Shown: positions 1 to 9,539, counted from the first letter of the stretch. The stretch: 43,740 nt of DNA from Lentimicrobium sp. (GCA_024709105.1 JANJXJ010000099.1:1-43740); one strand, 5' to 3'. Notes: a model not told the origin generated them from the sequence alone. Numbers and translations: made by a program.

Positions 1-1263
1 GATGTTTCCCTGGAGGGAGGTACTGCCCAGGGGCAGCAACTTGCCGAAAAAGCGCAGGGACAGGTAGTTTTGAAAGAGGCTGCATTCAGATTAAAACGTT
101 CAGGCCGCGAAATCAAAAACCTCAATGCCAGCCTCGAACTCAACAACGGAAGTGTGTTCTTCGATCAGCTTACCCTGGTTTCTGGCGAAAGCGATCTGAA
201 ACTTTCTGGCAAAGCCGACCATTTGATTGATTACCTTTTCGACGGCAGCCAATTGCTAAACATTCAGGCTGAAGTAAACTCGGATAATATCAGGCTGGAA
301 GACCTGATTTTGCCATCAGCCGAACCAAACTCAGCCGAAACCGCAGGAGGTAGTTTTTATCCCGAAAACATTTCGATAGATGCCGCCTTCAACTGCAAAC
401 ACCTTACCTATCGTAAGTTTTCGGCAAGTAACATTTCGGGCAAAATCAGCCTGAACGAGCAGGTACTCAGGGCATCACAACTTAAACTGGAGGCTATGGG
501 TGGCCGGGTGGATGCAGCGGGTGTGCTCAATGGTCGCTACGGCGATCATGCTATGCTGGTTTGTAATGCCACATTTAAGAATGTAGATATTGCCCGGCTG
601 TTTGCGGAATTTGAAGATTTTGGTCAAAGCAGTCTGCAAAGCCGCCACATTGCCGGGAGCGCCGATGCCACGCTGCAATACAGCGCACGGCTGAGCCGCG
701 ATTTCAGTACCGACGCAGCATCGGTTACAGCCATTGCCGATGTGGAGATACGAAACGGGCAGCTTAAAGGCTTTGAGCCTATGCAGGAACTTTCAAGTTT
801 CCTGGATGCTGAAGAACTCAGAGATATCAGGTTCGCCACACTGAGCAACCGCATCGAAATCGCAAATAAAACCGTGATTATCCCCAATATGGAGGTCCAT
901 TCATCGGTGCTCGATCTCAAAGGTTATGGGGCACATACCTTTGGCAATGAAATAGATTACCATTTCAATCTGGCCCTTTCTGACCTGAGGAAAAGCCGCA
1001 GACGCAGCAATCAGGCACCTGAGGGATCGTCATCAACCGACAGCCGCGGCAACACCCGCCTGTTTCTGCATCTTTACGGAACAGTGGATGAGCCGCAGTT
1101 CAGGTACGACAAAGAGGCAGTTACCAGAAAAATGGCCGACGATTTCAAAAATCAGAAACAGGAATTAAGACAAGCCATCAGGCAGGAATTTGGGAAAAAG
1201 GGCAAAAATGAAATAACCCAACCACCTGCTTCGGGCGAGAAATTTGAGATTGAATGGGATTAA
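1..1263 (+). CDS. AsmA-like C-terminal region protein (5' truncated by window edge)
   Basis: The reading frame is open from base 1, so the true start lies before the window; the TTG at 70 is only an internal codon. The visible 420 or so residues are rich in alternating beta-strand sequence typical of the repeated beta-groove of AsmA/TamB/YhdP proteins, which span the periplasm and are linked to lipid transport and outer-membrane homeostasis. A segment around residues 205-300 of the visible part, with the stretch IADVEIRNGQLKGFEPMQEL, resembles the conserved C-terminal AsmA segment (GxLxxF..M..LS). The tail is charged (KNQKQELRQAIRQEFGKKGK) and probably lies at the end of the groove. A signal anchor would be expected upstream and cannot be seen. 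Family assignment is from sequence pattern only; it could also be filed as a DUF748/AsmA relative. Confidence 0.72.
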   Translation, partial: DVSLEGGTAQGQQLAEKAQGQVVLKEAAFRLKRSGREIKNLNASLELNNGSVFFDQLTLVSGESDLKLSGKADHLIDYLFDGSQLLNIQAEVNSDNIRLEDLILPSAEPNSAETAGGSFYPENISIDAAFNCKHLTYRKFSASNISGKISLNEQVLRASQLKLEAMGGRVDAAGVLNGRYGDHAMLVCNATFKNVDIARLFAEFEDFGQSSLQSRHIAGSADATLQYSARLSRDFSTDAASVTAIADVEIRNGQLKGFEPMQELSSFLDAEELRDIRFATLSNRIEIANKTVIIPNMEVHSSVLDLKGYGAHTFGNEIDYHFNLALSDLRKSRRRSNQAPEGSSSTDSRGNTRLFLHLYGTVDEPQFRYDKEAVTRKMADDFKNQKQELRQAIRQEFGKKGKNEITQPPASGEKFEIEWD

Positions 1264-1467
1264 GGAATGGCGAAGCAGTTGATAAACCAGAACTTAAACA
1301 ATCGGTTTGATTGGAATTAGGATTCTTTATTTTTTGGAGATTTGAAGATTTGTAAATGTGGTGATTGACTGAATTGTAATGCCTCAGGCAGAAAGGGGAG
1401 TGTTTTGTTATGCAAGTGTAAGTGTTAGTCCCGATTCCCAACATGATAACCAAGAACTTCAATTGCC

Positions 1468-1475
1468 TATCTTTG
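1468..1475 (+). promoter_or_regulatory. Bacteroidota -7 element upstream of hflX
   Basis: TATCTTTG matches the TAnnTTTG -7 consensus of the Bacteroidota primary sigma factor. It lies 23 bases before the hflX ATG, giving a leader of about 18 bases. No clear -33 TTG is seen at the usual spacing. Confidence 0.55.
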
Positions 1476-1498
1476 CAGCAAATTTACCTGACTTTTAA

Positions 1499-2683
1499 AT
1501 GATTGAATATACACCGATTACCGAAACTGCTGTACTTGTTGGATTGATTACTTTCCGTCAGGATGAAACCAGAGTTCAGGAAACGCTTGATGAACTTGAG
1601 TTTCTGCTTGATACTGCCGGAGGCAGATGTGTAAAACGTTTTGTTCAGAAACTGGATAAACCCGACACACGTACATTTGTTGGCTCCGGAAAACTAGAAG
1701 AAATCAAAGCCTTTATTACTGCCGAAAAAATCGGAACAGTAGTTTTTGACGATGAACTTAGTCCCTCTCAACTCAGAAATATTGAGCGGGAGATGGAATG
1801 TAAAGTACTGGACCGCACCACCCTGATTCTTGATATTTTCGCAAAGCGGGCCCGCACTGCAACCGCAAAAACTCAGGTTGAGCTGGCACAATATCAGTAT
1901 TTGCTTCCGCGGCTTTCAAGAATGTGGACTCACCTTGAAAAACAACGTGGAGGTATTGGAATGCGTGGCCCTGGTGAAAAAGAGATTGAAACAGACCGCC
2001 GCATCATCCGCGATAAAATATCTTTGCTTAAAGAAAAGCTGCGTGATATTGACAAGCAGAAAGTTACACAGCGCAGCGGACGCGAAAAACTGGTGAGAGT
2101 AGCCTTGATTGGTTATACCAATGTGGGCAAGTCAACGCTGATGAATCTGTTGAGTAAATCAGACGTTTTTGCAGAAAACAAACTCTTTGCAACGCTTGAT
2201 ACCACGGTTAGGAAAGTGGTTTTTGATAATTTGCCATTTCTGCTCACCGATACTGTTGGTTTTATCAGGAAGTTGCCTCATGGCCTGGTTGAATCCTTCA
2301 AATCAACACTCGACGAAGTGCGTGAAGCAGATCTTCTGTTGCATGTAGTGGACATCTCACATCCGGGATTTGAAGACCACATCAACGTGGTAAATCAAAC
2401 ATTGGCAGAAATCGGTGCTGCCGATAAACCAGTTATGATGGTTTTTAATAAAGTAGATGCCTATTCTTTCCAGGAAAAAGAAGAAGGCGACCTCAGCCCG
2501 GAAACTGCTCAAAATGTCTCGCTCGACGATCTCAAACGCACCTGGATAGCCAGAGTAAACAGCCCTGCTCAGTTTATATCTGCAACTCAAAAGCTCAACC
2601 TCGAAGAATTCAGAGCATCCCTTTATCAGGCGGTGCACGACATTCATGTGGTAAGGTATCCTTTTAATAAACTTCTCTATTGA
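1499..2683 (+). CDS. hflX: GTPase HflX
   Basis: A 394-residue ribosome-associated GTPase; HflX binds the 50S subunit and splits stalled or stressed 70S ribosomes. The N-terminal HflX domain carries TFVGSGKLEEI near residue 60 and the glycine-rich GGIGMRGPGE near 151-160, which is diagnostic of HflX. The G domain shows G1 GYTNVGKST at 205-213, G3 DTVGF at 251-255, G4 NKVD at 317-320 and G5-like SAT at 361-363. Length fits the family (about 390-430). The ATG start is supported by the -7 element 23 bases upstream. The gene stands alone: its upstream neighbour ends 235 bases before it, and the downstream fabH operon converges on it. Confidence 0.96.
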   Translation: MIEYTPITETAVLVGLITFRQDETRVQETLDELEFLLDTAGGRCVKRFVQKLDKPDTRTFVGSGKLEEIKAFITAEKIGTVVFDDELSPSQLRNIEREMECKVLDRTTLILDIFAKRARTATAKTQVELAQYQYLLPRLSRMWTHLEKQRGGIGMRGPGEKEIETDRRIIRDKISLLKEKLRDIDKQKVTQRSGREKLVRVALIGYTNVGKSTLMNLLSKSDVFAENKLFATLDTTVRKVVFDNLPFLLTDTVGFIRKLPHGLVESFKSTLDEVREADLLLHVVDISHPGFEDHINVVNQTLAEIGAADKPVMMVFNKVDAYSFQEKEEGDLSPETAQNVSLDDLKRTWIARVNSPAQFISATQKLNLEEFRASLYQAVHDIHVVRYPFNKLLY

Positions 2684-3005
2684 TAATTTTTTGAGAAGTG
2701 GTAAGGTTTTACACAACTTTTTTCCGTATTGATTGCTCTTATCGGTGCCTGTTCAGAAGTTTAACCTGAGCTTTTGAGATAGTTTGAAACTTTTATCAGT
2801 AATGATGATAATTTCCCATTCCCGGTTATTCGGTTGCAACAACATTTTCTTTGGGAAACCGGAGTGGGATGAAGCGGAATTACAAAATTGCGTTAGGCTA
2901 AAAATCGAATAATTACAAATTTTACTGCATAAATTTTTGCACATCTGATCACTATAAAAATAAAAAAACCGCCATTACAGCGGTTCTTAAATGATATTTT
3001 GTAAG
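2684..3005. other. Intergenic region between convergent hflX and fabH
   Basis: 322 bases without a convincing gene. It holds an imperfect long hairpin at 2814-2869 (see findings) and the fabH-operon terminator at 2962-2988. Nothing else is recognised. Confidence 0.6.
2962..2988 (-). terminator. Rho-independent terminator of the fabH operon
   Basis: On the minus strand AACCGC (2985-2980) pairs with GCGGTT (2972-2967) around a 7-base loop, followed by a run of T (2968-2962). It lies 18 bases past the fabH stop codon. Confidence 0.75.
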
Positions 3006-4010
3006 TTAGATTTTGTCGCCGTCGTAAGCCCATTTCAGATAGAGCGAACCCCATGTAAATCCTGCGCCAAATGCTGCAAGTATAACATTGTCGCCTTTTT
3101 TAAGTTGCTTTTCCCATTCCCAGAGGCAAAGAGGCAGGGTTGCAGAAGTAGTATTACCGTAACGCTGTATGTTAATCATAACCTGCTCCTTTTTAATGCC
3201 CATGCGCTGAGCTGTGGCTTCAATAATGCGCATATTGGCCTGATGAGGAACCAGCCAGGCAAGTGTTTCTGATGTAATGCCGTGTTTTTCCATCATCTCA
3301 ACCGAAACATCGGCCATTTTGGAAACTGCCCATTTAAAAACAGCCTGTCCCTCCTGATAGATGTAATGTTCACGGGCATCAATGCTTTCATGTGTAGGTG
3401 GTTTAACCGAACCTCCGGCTTTTTGGTGCAGGTGAATTCTTCCAACGCCATCGCTTTGAAGAATGGAGTCAATTACACCATATTCTTCAGTAGTTGGCTC
3501 AAGCAATACAGCTGCTGCGCCATCGCCAAAAATGGGGCAGGTGGCTCTGTCGGTATAATCAACTATCGACGACATTTTATCGGCTCCAACCACCACCACT
3601 TTTTTATGAGAGCCCGATTCCACAAATTTTGAAGCGGCAGTTAACGCATACAGAAAACTGGAACACCCCGCATTCATATCATAGCCAAATGCGTTGCGGA
3701 TGTCGCATTTGTCGGCAATAATGTTGGCTGTTGCCGGGAAAAGCATATCGGGTGTAACCACACCACAGATGAGCATATCAACTTCTTCGGGGCGGGTATT
3801 GGTTTTGGCAAGCAACTGCTTTACAGCTTCGGCTCCCATATCTGAGGTGCCTTTTCCTTCGCCTTTCAAAATATGGCGTTCTTTGATTCCGATGCGGGTC
3901 ATGATCCATTCATCGGTGGTATCTACCATACGGCTTAATTCATCGTTGGTAAGGATGTATTCAGGCACATATCCGCCAACTCCGGTAATTGCAGCTCTTA
4001 TTTTTGTCAT
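3006..4010 (-). CDS. fabH: 3-oxoacyl-[acyl-carrier-protein] synthase III (FabH)
   Basis: A 334-residue initiating condensing enzyme of type II fatty acid synthesis; it joins acetyl-CoA or a branched acyl-CoA to malonyl-ACP in the cytoplasm. The catalytic triad is visible: Cys116 in [11 protein letters not shown], His256 in PHQANMRI, and Asn286 in QRYGNTTSA. The [12 protein letters not shown]-terminal motif and the length both fit FabH. It is the last gene of the operon DUF177-rpmF-plsX-fabH, 20 bases after plsX. PlsX and FabH neighbour each other in many bacteria, tying phospholipid and fatty acid initiation together. Terminator follows at 2962-2988. Confidence 0.97.
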   Translation of the reverse strand: MTKIRAAITGVGGYVPEYILTNDELSRMVDTTDEWIMTRIGIKERHILKGEGKGTSDMGAEAVKQLLAKTNTRPEEVDMLICGVVTPDMLFPATANIIADKCDIRNAFGYDMNAGCSSFLYALTAASKFVESGSHKKVVVVGADKMSSIVDYTDRATCPIFGDGAAAVLLEPTTEEYGVIDSILQSDGVGRIHLHQKAGGSVKPPTHESIDAREHYIYQEGQAVFKWAVSKMADVSVEMMEKHGITSETLAWLVPHQANMRIIEATAQRMGIKKEQVMINIQRYGNTTSATLPLCLWEWEKQLKKGDNVILAAFGAGFTWGSLYLKWAYDGDKI

Positions 4011-4030
4011 CCGTAATTTTCAGTAAAAAG

Positions 4031-4993
4031 TTAGTCTCTTACAACAACAGAAATTTTTGAAAGGGCCTTTTTAATCTTTTGAGATAGTTTGGCCTGATGT
4101 ACATCTCTGGCCAGCAGAATCATGTTTTTGACAGCCCTGTCGTTGGAGATGCCGTGGCCGACAATCACCGTAGAGTTAATGCCTAAAATGGGTGTACCTC
4201 CATAATTTTCGTAATTGAAACGAGCAAAGTATTCATCTACTAATCCTCGTTTCATCATGATTCTGAAAACCCCTTCCAGATTTTTGAGTACCACATTTCC
4301 TGTAAACCCGTCGCAAACAATCACATCGGCTTTGTTTCTGAGCACATCCCTGCCTTCAATGTTTCCGATGAAGTTGAAATCCTTTGATTCTTTCATCAGC
4401 TGATAGGTAGCCTGGCTATTGATGTTGCCTTTGCCTTCCTCATGCCCGATATTCAGCAATCCTACTCTGGGATTATTGATTTTGTATACATTTTTTGCTG
4501 TAATAGAGCCCAGTAAGGCGAACTGGTACATTACATCGGGTTTGGCATCGGGGTTTGTACCAACATCAAGCAACAGGCTAAGATCGCCTCCTTCCTGAGG
4601 TAGAACTGCCGAAGTACAGGGCCTGATTACGCCCTGTATATTGTTAACACTGTAAATAGATCCTACCAGCATAGCTCCGCTGCTTCCTGCACTGGCAAAA
4701 GCATCAATGGATTTGTGCTTCAGGTATTTAAAGCCTACGCTTATACTCGAATCTGGTTTACGAACAATGGCGTGAGTGGGATGTTCGCCCATTTCAATCA
4801 CCTCTGAAGCATGAACAATGTCGAATAAAGCAGGATCTGCTCCGTGTTTGCGAAGTTCTTCCAGAATGATTTCCTGTTTGCCAAACAACACAATACGATC
4901 TGATGGCTGTAAATCATTCAGGGCGAGTAATGCGCCGGCAACAGTAGCTCCCGGGGCAAAATCGCCGCCCATAACATCCAGTCCGATTTTCAT
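4031..4993 (-). CDS. plsX: Phosphate acyltransferase PlsX
   Basis: A 320-residue peripheral membrane enzyme that converts acyl-ACP to acyl-phosphate, the donor for PlsY in glycerol-3-phosphate acylation. The N-terminus KIGLDVMGGDFAPGATVAGA is the PlsX signature, with further conserved stretches EVIEMGEHPTHAIVRKPDSS, ASAGSSGAML, LLDVGTNPDAKP and VCDGFTGNVVLK. Length is typical (about 310-340). It sits between rpmF (39 bases upstream) and fabH (20 bases downstream), the classic rpmF-plsX-fabH order. Confidence 0.97.
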   Translation of the reverse strand: MKIGLDVMGGDFAPGATVAGALLALNDLQPSDRIVLFGKQEIILEELRKHGADPALFDIVHASEVIEMGEHPTHAIVRKPDSSISVGFKYLKHKSIDAFASAGSSGAMLVGSIYSVNNIQGVIRPCTSAVLPQEGGDLSLLLDVGTNPDAKPDVMYQFALLGSITAKNVYKINNPRVGLLNIGHEEGKGNINSQATYQLMKESKDFNFIGNIEGRDVLRNKADVIVCDGFTGNVVLKNLEGVFRIMMKRGLVDEYFARFNYENYGGTPILGINSTVIVGHGISNDRAVKNMILLARDVHQAKLSQKIKKALSKISVVVRD

Positions 4994-5032
4994 CTGACTA
5001 AAATTGGTTTGTAGGAAAGTGGCTTACCACAG

Positions 5033-5218
5033 TTATACTGCAGCAGCTTTCTCAATGGCCAGTTTGCCTTTGTAATAGCCACACTCGTTGCATACTCTGT
5101 GATACAAAACAGATGCACCGCAATTTGAACAAGTGCTTACGGTGGGTGCTACAGCCTTGTAATGTGTTCTTCTTTTGGCTGTCCTGGTTTTCGAAAACCT
5201 ATGTTTTGGATTTGGCAT
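5033..5218 (-). CDS. rpmF: 50S ribosomal protein L32
   Basis: A 61-residue basic protein starting MPNPKHRFSKTRTAKRRTH, the standard L32 start. It keeps four cysteines in a zinc-ribbon arrangement (CSNCGA and CNECGYYKG), so it is the zinc-binding form. It lies 22 bases after the DUF177 gene and just before plsX, the usual place for rpmF. Confidence 0.97.
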   Translation of the reverse strand: MPNPKHRFSKTRTAKRRTHYKAVAPTVSTCSNCGASVLYHRVCNECGYYKGKLAIEKAAAV

Positions 5219-5240
5219 TTCGTTTTGTTTTTAATTATTG

Positions 5241-5759
5241 TTATTCAGGTTTAAAATCTTTTAGTTTGTCCCAGGCCGACGAGGGCTCTTCTTTATGCGA
5301 CATTTGCTCCAGGCGTTTGATCACTTCGGGATTACAGGTGCTGTTGCCGCTTTCATCGTCGGGGTGAACCACCCTGAAAGGAATCATCAGATACAGGTAA
5401 TCGTAAATCAGACTGCTGATGTCAAGCTGATATTCCGTGTCGGGAATAATCAAAACATTGTCATCTTCTTCCAGGTATTCATCACCAAACTTGACAAAAA
5501 ACTCTTCCCTGCCAGAAATTTCTAAATCAAAATCATCCATGCAGCGACTGCAGTTGACCCCGATTGTGCCTTCAATATTGAAGGTAAGAATCATCATGCG
5601 CTCAAGTTTGTTGAGGTCAAGCTCAATTTTTACAGCCGACCGGCTGATCTCCGAATCCTCAAACTGTGCAAAGAACGTATCGTCAATCAAATAACTAAAC
5701 CTGTGATTTCCAAGGCTTAACCCGACAAAATGAATGATGTAATCTTTCAGTTTATCCAT
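5241..5759 (-). CDS. DUF177 (YceD-like) protein
   Basis: A 172-residue DUF177 protein, first gene of the operon with rpmF, plsX and fabH. The DUF177 core is visible as NCSRCMDDFDLEISGREEFFVKF-like sequence at about residues 90-112 (the CxRC motif), followed by an acidic patch and DISSLIYDYLYLMIPFRVVHPD. YceD is encoded upstream of L32 in most bacteria; in E. coli and plants the family has been linked to 23S rRNA processing or accumulation. Function here is inferred from family and position. A strong Bacteroidota promoter lies 30-60 bases upstream (5789-5819). Confidence 0.88.
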   Translation of the reverse strand: MDKLKDYIIHFVGLSLGNHRFSYLIDDTFFAQFEDSEISRSAVKIELDLNKLERMMILTFNIEGTIGVNCSRCMDDFDLEISGREEFFVKFGDEYLEEDDNVLIIPDTEYQLDISSLIYDYLYLMIPFRVVHPDDESGNSTCNPEVIKRLEQMSHKEEPSSAWDKLKDFKPE

Positions 5760-5788
5760 TGCCCGACAGCTTTTAGGTTTAGGGGGTG

Positions 5789-5819
5789 CAAAAGTAGAAA
5801 TTATTATTCTCTTTTACAA
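5789..5819 (-). promoter_or_regulatory. Promoter of the DUF177-rpmF-plsX-fabH operon
   Basis: Read on the minus strand: TTG at 5819-5817, 20 bases, then TACTTTTG at 5796-5789, matching the TTG/TAnnTTTG Bacteroidota promoter. Expected transcription start is about 5782, giving a leader of about 22 bases. Confidence 0.72.
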
Positions 5820-5905
5820 ATAATAATTGTGTGCTATTTGCCTCAAATGCAAACAGCTAACTTTTTACAAGCATTGCCTGTTGGCTTTTGAATATTGCGA
5901 ATGCG

Positions 5906-8900
5906 CTATTTAAAAGCTTTTTCAGGCAGTCCGTCTCCTTTGATTGAAAGCCTTTCCATGTAGGAAGGAACAGCTTTGCCAAGCAGTTTGTCAACGTATA
6001 GTTTTGCCAGATACTGTCCCAGCATAAAACCTTGTCCGCGCAAACCGATAAACAAACCCAGGTCGGTATCTATTATCATTCGGGGTTCTACATAATATCC
6101 TGCCCACACTGCCTGGAAACCTACTGATGATAAATTGGGGAACCAGTTTACAAATACCTCCGATGCAATTTCAAGGAATTGCTGCGAATTGATTTTGAGG
6201 TTTTTATCAGTTTCCATGGGGTCAACCGCCGGAGATGCACAACCGATAATCTGTCCTGTTTCTGCCAGCTGCTGTCCGTAAACAGCAACGAAACCTTTGT
6301 ATTTCCTGCGGTCAATAATCATGTCGAGCGGGCGTCCGTTCAAACCCATCATGGGAAGCCGGCGGGTAATAAAGGCCTGATGTTTTACCGGATACATTCC
6401 GGTTTCTATATCGAGCATGGCTGCAAATTTGCCTGCATCTGGCCCTAGTGCATTGATAAAAACTTCGGTTTCGTATTCGATGTACTTTTTGTCGTGATCC
6501 TGAACCAAAACCCGGTAAACCTTACCCTCTCGTTTAACATCAATCAGTTTGCAGTCTTCTTTAACCTGTCCGCCATGCTGAATTCCCATGCGGCGGATCA
6601 GATCAATTACCCTGCCGGGTGTTGCCTGCCAGCAATCGCGGGTGATGAGGGCTCCCAGGTAATTATCAAGATTTGGGTTGATATATTTCGAAATTTCTTT
6701 GCCAAAGTCTTTGGGCTCAACCATATATGCATCTGACCATGAACGGCTGTCTTCCAGAGCTTTGTACATGGCTTCATCATGTGCAAAAGTAACATAGTTG
6801 ATTTGCCTGAAATTGATGTCGCGGTGTTTCTGTAGATCCTTGAATATTTCGAGGTTATGGCGGGCAATATCAGCAATTTCAGGGAGACTGAATGCTGGCC
6901 TTCCGCCGGCAATGTTGCGCCATGAAGCCCCTCTGCCTGAATTGATAAGTACTGGTTGTTCGCCTGCTTCTGCCAGATATCTGAACAAAGCCGATCCTCC
7001 GATTCCGCCGCCGGCAACAAGTGATTTTACTTTTACCACGGCAGGTTTTTGACCCGAAGTACTTATAATAACTTCTTCATGGGCATTGTGCGGGTAAAGT
7101 TCGCCCATGGAAAGCTGATTTGAAAGCGGCCCGCGGGGTGTAGCTTCACCTACAATTGATATTTCGTAATTCCTGAGGGTCTGTTTTAACCTTCTGATGC
7201 AGCGCTTTCCGCGGCACGCCCCCATACCCAGCCGGGTGGTGTGCTTTACTTCATCTACCGAAATAAACTTGCGGTCTCCAATAGTATCCAGAATTTCTGA
7301 AAGAGTAACATCGTCGCAATGGCATACATACATATCCTCTTCTTTGCTGTATTCGGTTGACCGGATCTGCACAGGTTCAGGATAGTTGCTTTTCACCACA
7401 AAGCCCCGCACTTTCATAAGCTCGCTGCCATGAACAGTGAGCGATTTTACCCTTGCAACGTTGGTTTTGTTGGGCTTTTTCAGAATTTTTTCGATGATTC
7501 CGTCGCCTAGTATTGTTCCGTTGTTGTCTACCAGGAAAACTTCTGCATTGGCCTCGGCATGATATTCTATGGGTAAGAACAGCCAGTCCTTGGCTACATT
7601 ATAGCCGAAAATTGCAAGGCCCGGACATTGATAAACACAATCCATACAACCAATACACTTGTCAAAATCTATGTGAGGTACGGTTGAAGTAGAGGTTTTG
7701 GTTATGGCTCCGTGGGGGCAGGCAAATTCGCAGGGGTTGCAGGCAAAACCGTAAAGGCAGTCAATCTGAACAAATGGTTTGGCCAGCATCCGTTCAGGTG
7801 TTGGTTCAAAAGGTTTTTCAATAATTTTAACCGGATGCTGCTGCGAATCAATATATTCTTTCGAGAGATTAAGGTATTCGTTATAGTTGAAACGGGTTCC
7901 GGTTTCGGCCATTATTTCAAAGGCAACCTGTTTGCCGCGAAGTACAGCACTGGTTCCTTCGCCTATACGAATGGCATCTCCTGCGCCAAAACAGGCTCTG
8001 CCGAATACTTCATTGCCTTTGATAAGGAGCTGGTCATCCGGAACCAGACCGGTGCATATATTGATAGCATCTATGCCTTCAATTATCTTTTCGGTACCGG
8101 GAATGGGCTGGAAATTTTCACATTCAGCAACCACTGCGCCAACAATGCCGTCATGATTTTGATTTGGAATGGCTTTCAGCAGAATGTGAGAAAGCATGAT
8201 GGGGATTCCCAGACGTCTGACACGGTTGGCCTGCACCGGAAAACCCCCTTCGTGCGGCTGAGCCTCGATAATGGCTTTAACATTGGCGCCGGCCTGCATC
8301 AGCTGATAGGATGTGAGGTAGCCTATGTTGCCCGCACCTACGGTTAATACGTTCTTACCCAGCAACGTGAGTTCGGTGTTCATCATTTTCTGAACCACAG
8401 CTGCTGTATAAACTCCTGGCAGGTCGTCGTTTTCGAAAGCAGGCATAAAAGGCACTGCGCCTGTGGCGATTACCAGAAATTCTGCATCTACATAGTATAT
8501 TTCCTCGGTTTTGATGTTCTTTACCGCAATACGTTTGCCTTCGAGCAAATCCCACACTGTGGAGTTGAGGAAAATACCCTCGTGGTTGTCGCCGGCCAGG
8601 GTTTGGGCAATATCAAATCCACGCATTCCGCCAAATTTTTTCTCTTTTTCGAAAAAGAAGAACTGATGGGTTTGCATGAGGAACTGCCCCCCGATGCGAT
8701 CGTTGTTATCAATTACAATATTGTCAACCCCGTGTTTGTTAAACTCCTCACGTGCAGCGAGACCTGCTGGTCCTGCTCCTATAATGGCAACAACCGTTTT
8801 ATAAACTTTAAGAGGTATATCTTTCTTAGGTTCAACAAGAGAAGGCGCAAAATCATGGGGAATTTCTCTCACTTCCTTAACACTATCAACGGTAGTAATA

Positions 8901-9139
8901 CAAATTCGTTTAATTTGTCCATCTACCAGCATTTCGCAGGCACCGCATTTGCCTATTCCGCATTCGAGGCTGCGTTCACGGTTTTTGAGGCTGTGGCTGT
9001 GAACCGGAAAACCGGCCTGGTGCAAGGCAGCGGCAATGGTAAATCCCTTTTCACCTGTTACAGTTTTTCCATCATAAGTAAAAGTTACCTTTTCGGCGGG
9101 TTTAATCTCGAGTATGGGATGAGCATTGATTTTGTGCAT
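5906..9139 (-). CDS. Multidomain Fe-S/FAD amine or amino-acid dehydrogenase (HcnABC/PDH-like fusion)
   Basis: A 1077-residue fusion. Domains in order: a [2Fe-2S] ferredoxin-like domain (C60, C65, C68, C80); a pyridine-nucleotide-disulfide-oxidoreductase module with FAD site GAGPAG at 121-126 and a second dinucleotide site VGAGNIG at 267-273; a two-cluster 4Fe-4S ferredoxin (C461, C467, C470, C474 and C495, C498, C501, C505); a BFD-like [2Fe-2S] domain (C606, C608, C642, C647); and a DadA/glycine-oxidase-like FAD domain with GGGIGG at 710-715 running to the end. In hydrogen cyanide synthase HcnABC, archaeal proline dehydrogenase complexes and related opine/sarcosine enzymes these modules are separate subunits. 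The substrate is probably an amino or imino acid oxidised at the C-terminal FAD site, with electrons passed through the clusters; the identity of the substrate is not visible. No signal peptide, so cytoplasmic. Monocistronic, with its own promoter (9216-9248). Confidence 0.85.
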   Translation of the reverse strand: MHKINAHPILEIKPAEKVTFTYDGKTVTGEKGFTIAAALHQAGFPVHSHSLKNRERSLECGIGKCGACEMLVDGQIKRICITTVDSVKEVREIPHDFAPSLVEPKKDIPLKVYKTVVAIIGAGPAGLAAREEFNKHGVDNIVIDNNDRIGGQFLMQTHQFFFFEKEKKFGGMRGFDIAQTLAGDNHEGIFLNSTVWDLLEGKRIAVKNIKTEEIYYVDAEFLVIATGAVPFMPAFENDDLPGVYTAAVVQKMMNTELTLLGKNVLTVGAGNIGYLTSYQLMQAGANVKAIIEAQPHEGGFPVQANRVRRLGIPIMLSHILLKAIPNQNHDGIVGAVVAECENFQPIPGTEKIIEGIDAINICTGLVPDDQLLIKGNEVFGRACFGAGDAIRIGEGTSAVLRGKQVAFEIMAETGTRFNYNEYLNLSKEYIDSQQHPVKIIEKPFEPTPERMLAKPFVQIDCLYGFACNPCEFACPHGAITKTSTSTVPHIDFDKCIGCMDCVYQCPGLAIFGYNVAKDWLFLPIEYHAEANAEVFLVDNNGTILGDGIIEKILKKPNKTNVARVKSLTVHGSELMKVRGFVVKSNYPEPVQIRSTEYSKEEDMYVCHCDDVTLSEILDTIGDRKFISVDEVKHTTRLGMGACRGKRCIRRLKQTLRNYEISIVGEATPRGPLSNQLSMGELYPHNAHEEVIISTSGQKPAVVKVKSLVAGGGIGGSALFRYLAEAGEQPVLINSGRGASWRNIAGGRPAFSLPEIADIARHNLEIFKDLQKHRDINFRQINYVTFAHDEAMYKALEDSRSWSDAYMVEPKDFGKEISKYINPNLDNYLGALITRDCWQATPGRVIDLIRRMGIQHGGQVKEDCKLIDVKREGKVYRVLVQDHDKKYIEYETEVFINALGPDAGKFAAMLDIETGMYPVKHQAFITRRLPMMGLNGRPLDMIIDRRKYKGFVAVYGQQLAETGQIIGCASPAVDPMETDKNLKINSQQFLEIASEVFVNWFPNLSSVGFQAVWAGYYVEPRMIIDTDLGLFIGLRGQGFMLGQYLAKLYVDKLLGKAVPSYMERLSIKGDGLPEKAFK

Positions 9140-9215
9140 AACACAAGGGTTTTGTAAAAAGTTGCTGCTTAATTGATTAACAATAAAACCAAAGCCTTTT
9201 AGCGGCTAAACGCGG

Positions 9216-9248
9216 CAAAATTAAAATTATTTGTCAAGTAAGATTCAA
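9216..9248 (-). promoter_or_regulatory. Promoter of the Fe-S/FAD oxidoreductase
   Basis: On the minus strand: TTG at 9248-9246, 22 bases, then TAATTTTG at 9223-9216. Expected leader of about 70 bases to the ATG at 9139. Confidence 0.6.
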
Positions 9249-9539
9249 TTCCCTGAAATTAAAATTCATTCCATATAAGCCCTTATTTAGTTGGCAGCCG
9301 GTATTTTAAATGAGTCTAAATAAGGTTTGATGTTCGATTTTTCGCAAACGATTGCATAAAGTTGAAAAAATGTTGAAAAATTTATTCGGTCAGACTTGTC
9401 AGAAATAAATTTATAGAGTGCTGTTATCCAAATGGATACGATTTACTGTTTCGCTCAGTCAAGGGTAAAAATGGCTGCTTGTTGCTGATTAACAAGACAA
9501 TAAAAATTTGCAGACCTCGAAAATCCGGAGAAAATTCGT

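Noticed and set aside
7712-8347. A 211-residue plus-strand open frame inside the oxidoreductase gene
   Set aside because: It lies wholly antisense to a gene with strong domain evidence and has no recognisable domain or promoter; it is a shadow frame.
8582-9157. A 191-residue plus-strand open frame over the start of the oxidoreductase gene
   Set aside because: Antisense to the [2Fe-2S] and first FAD regions; composition is that of a reverse-complement shadow.
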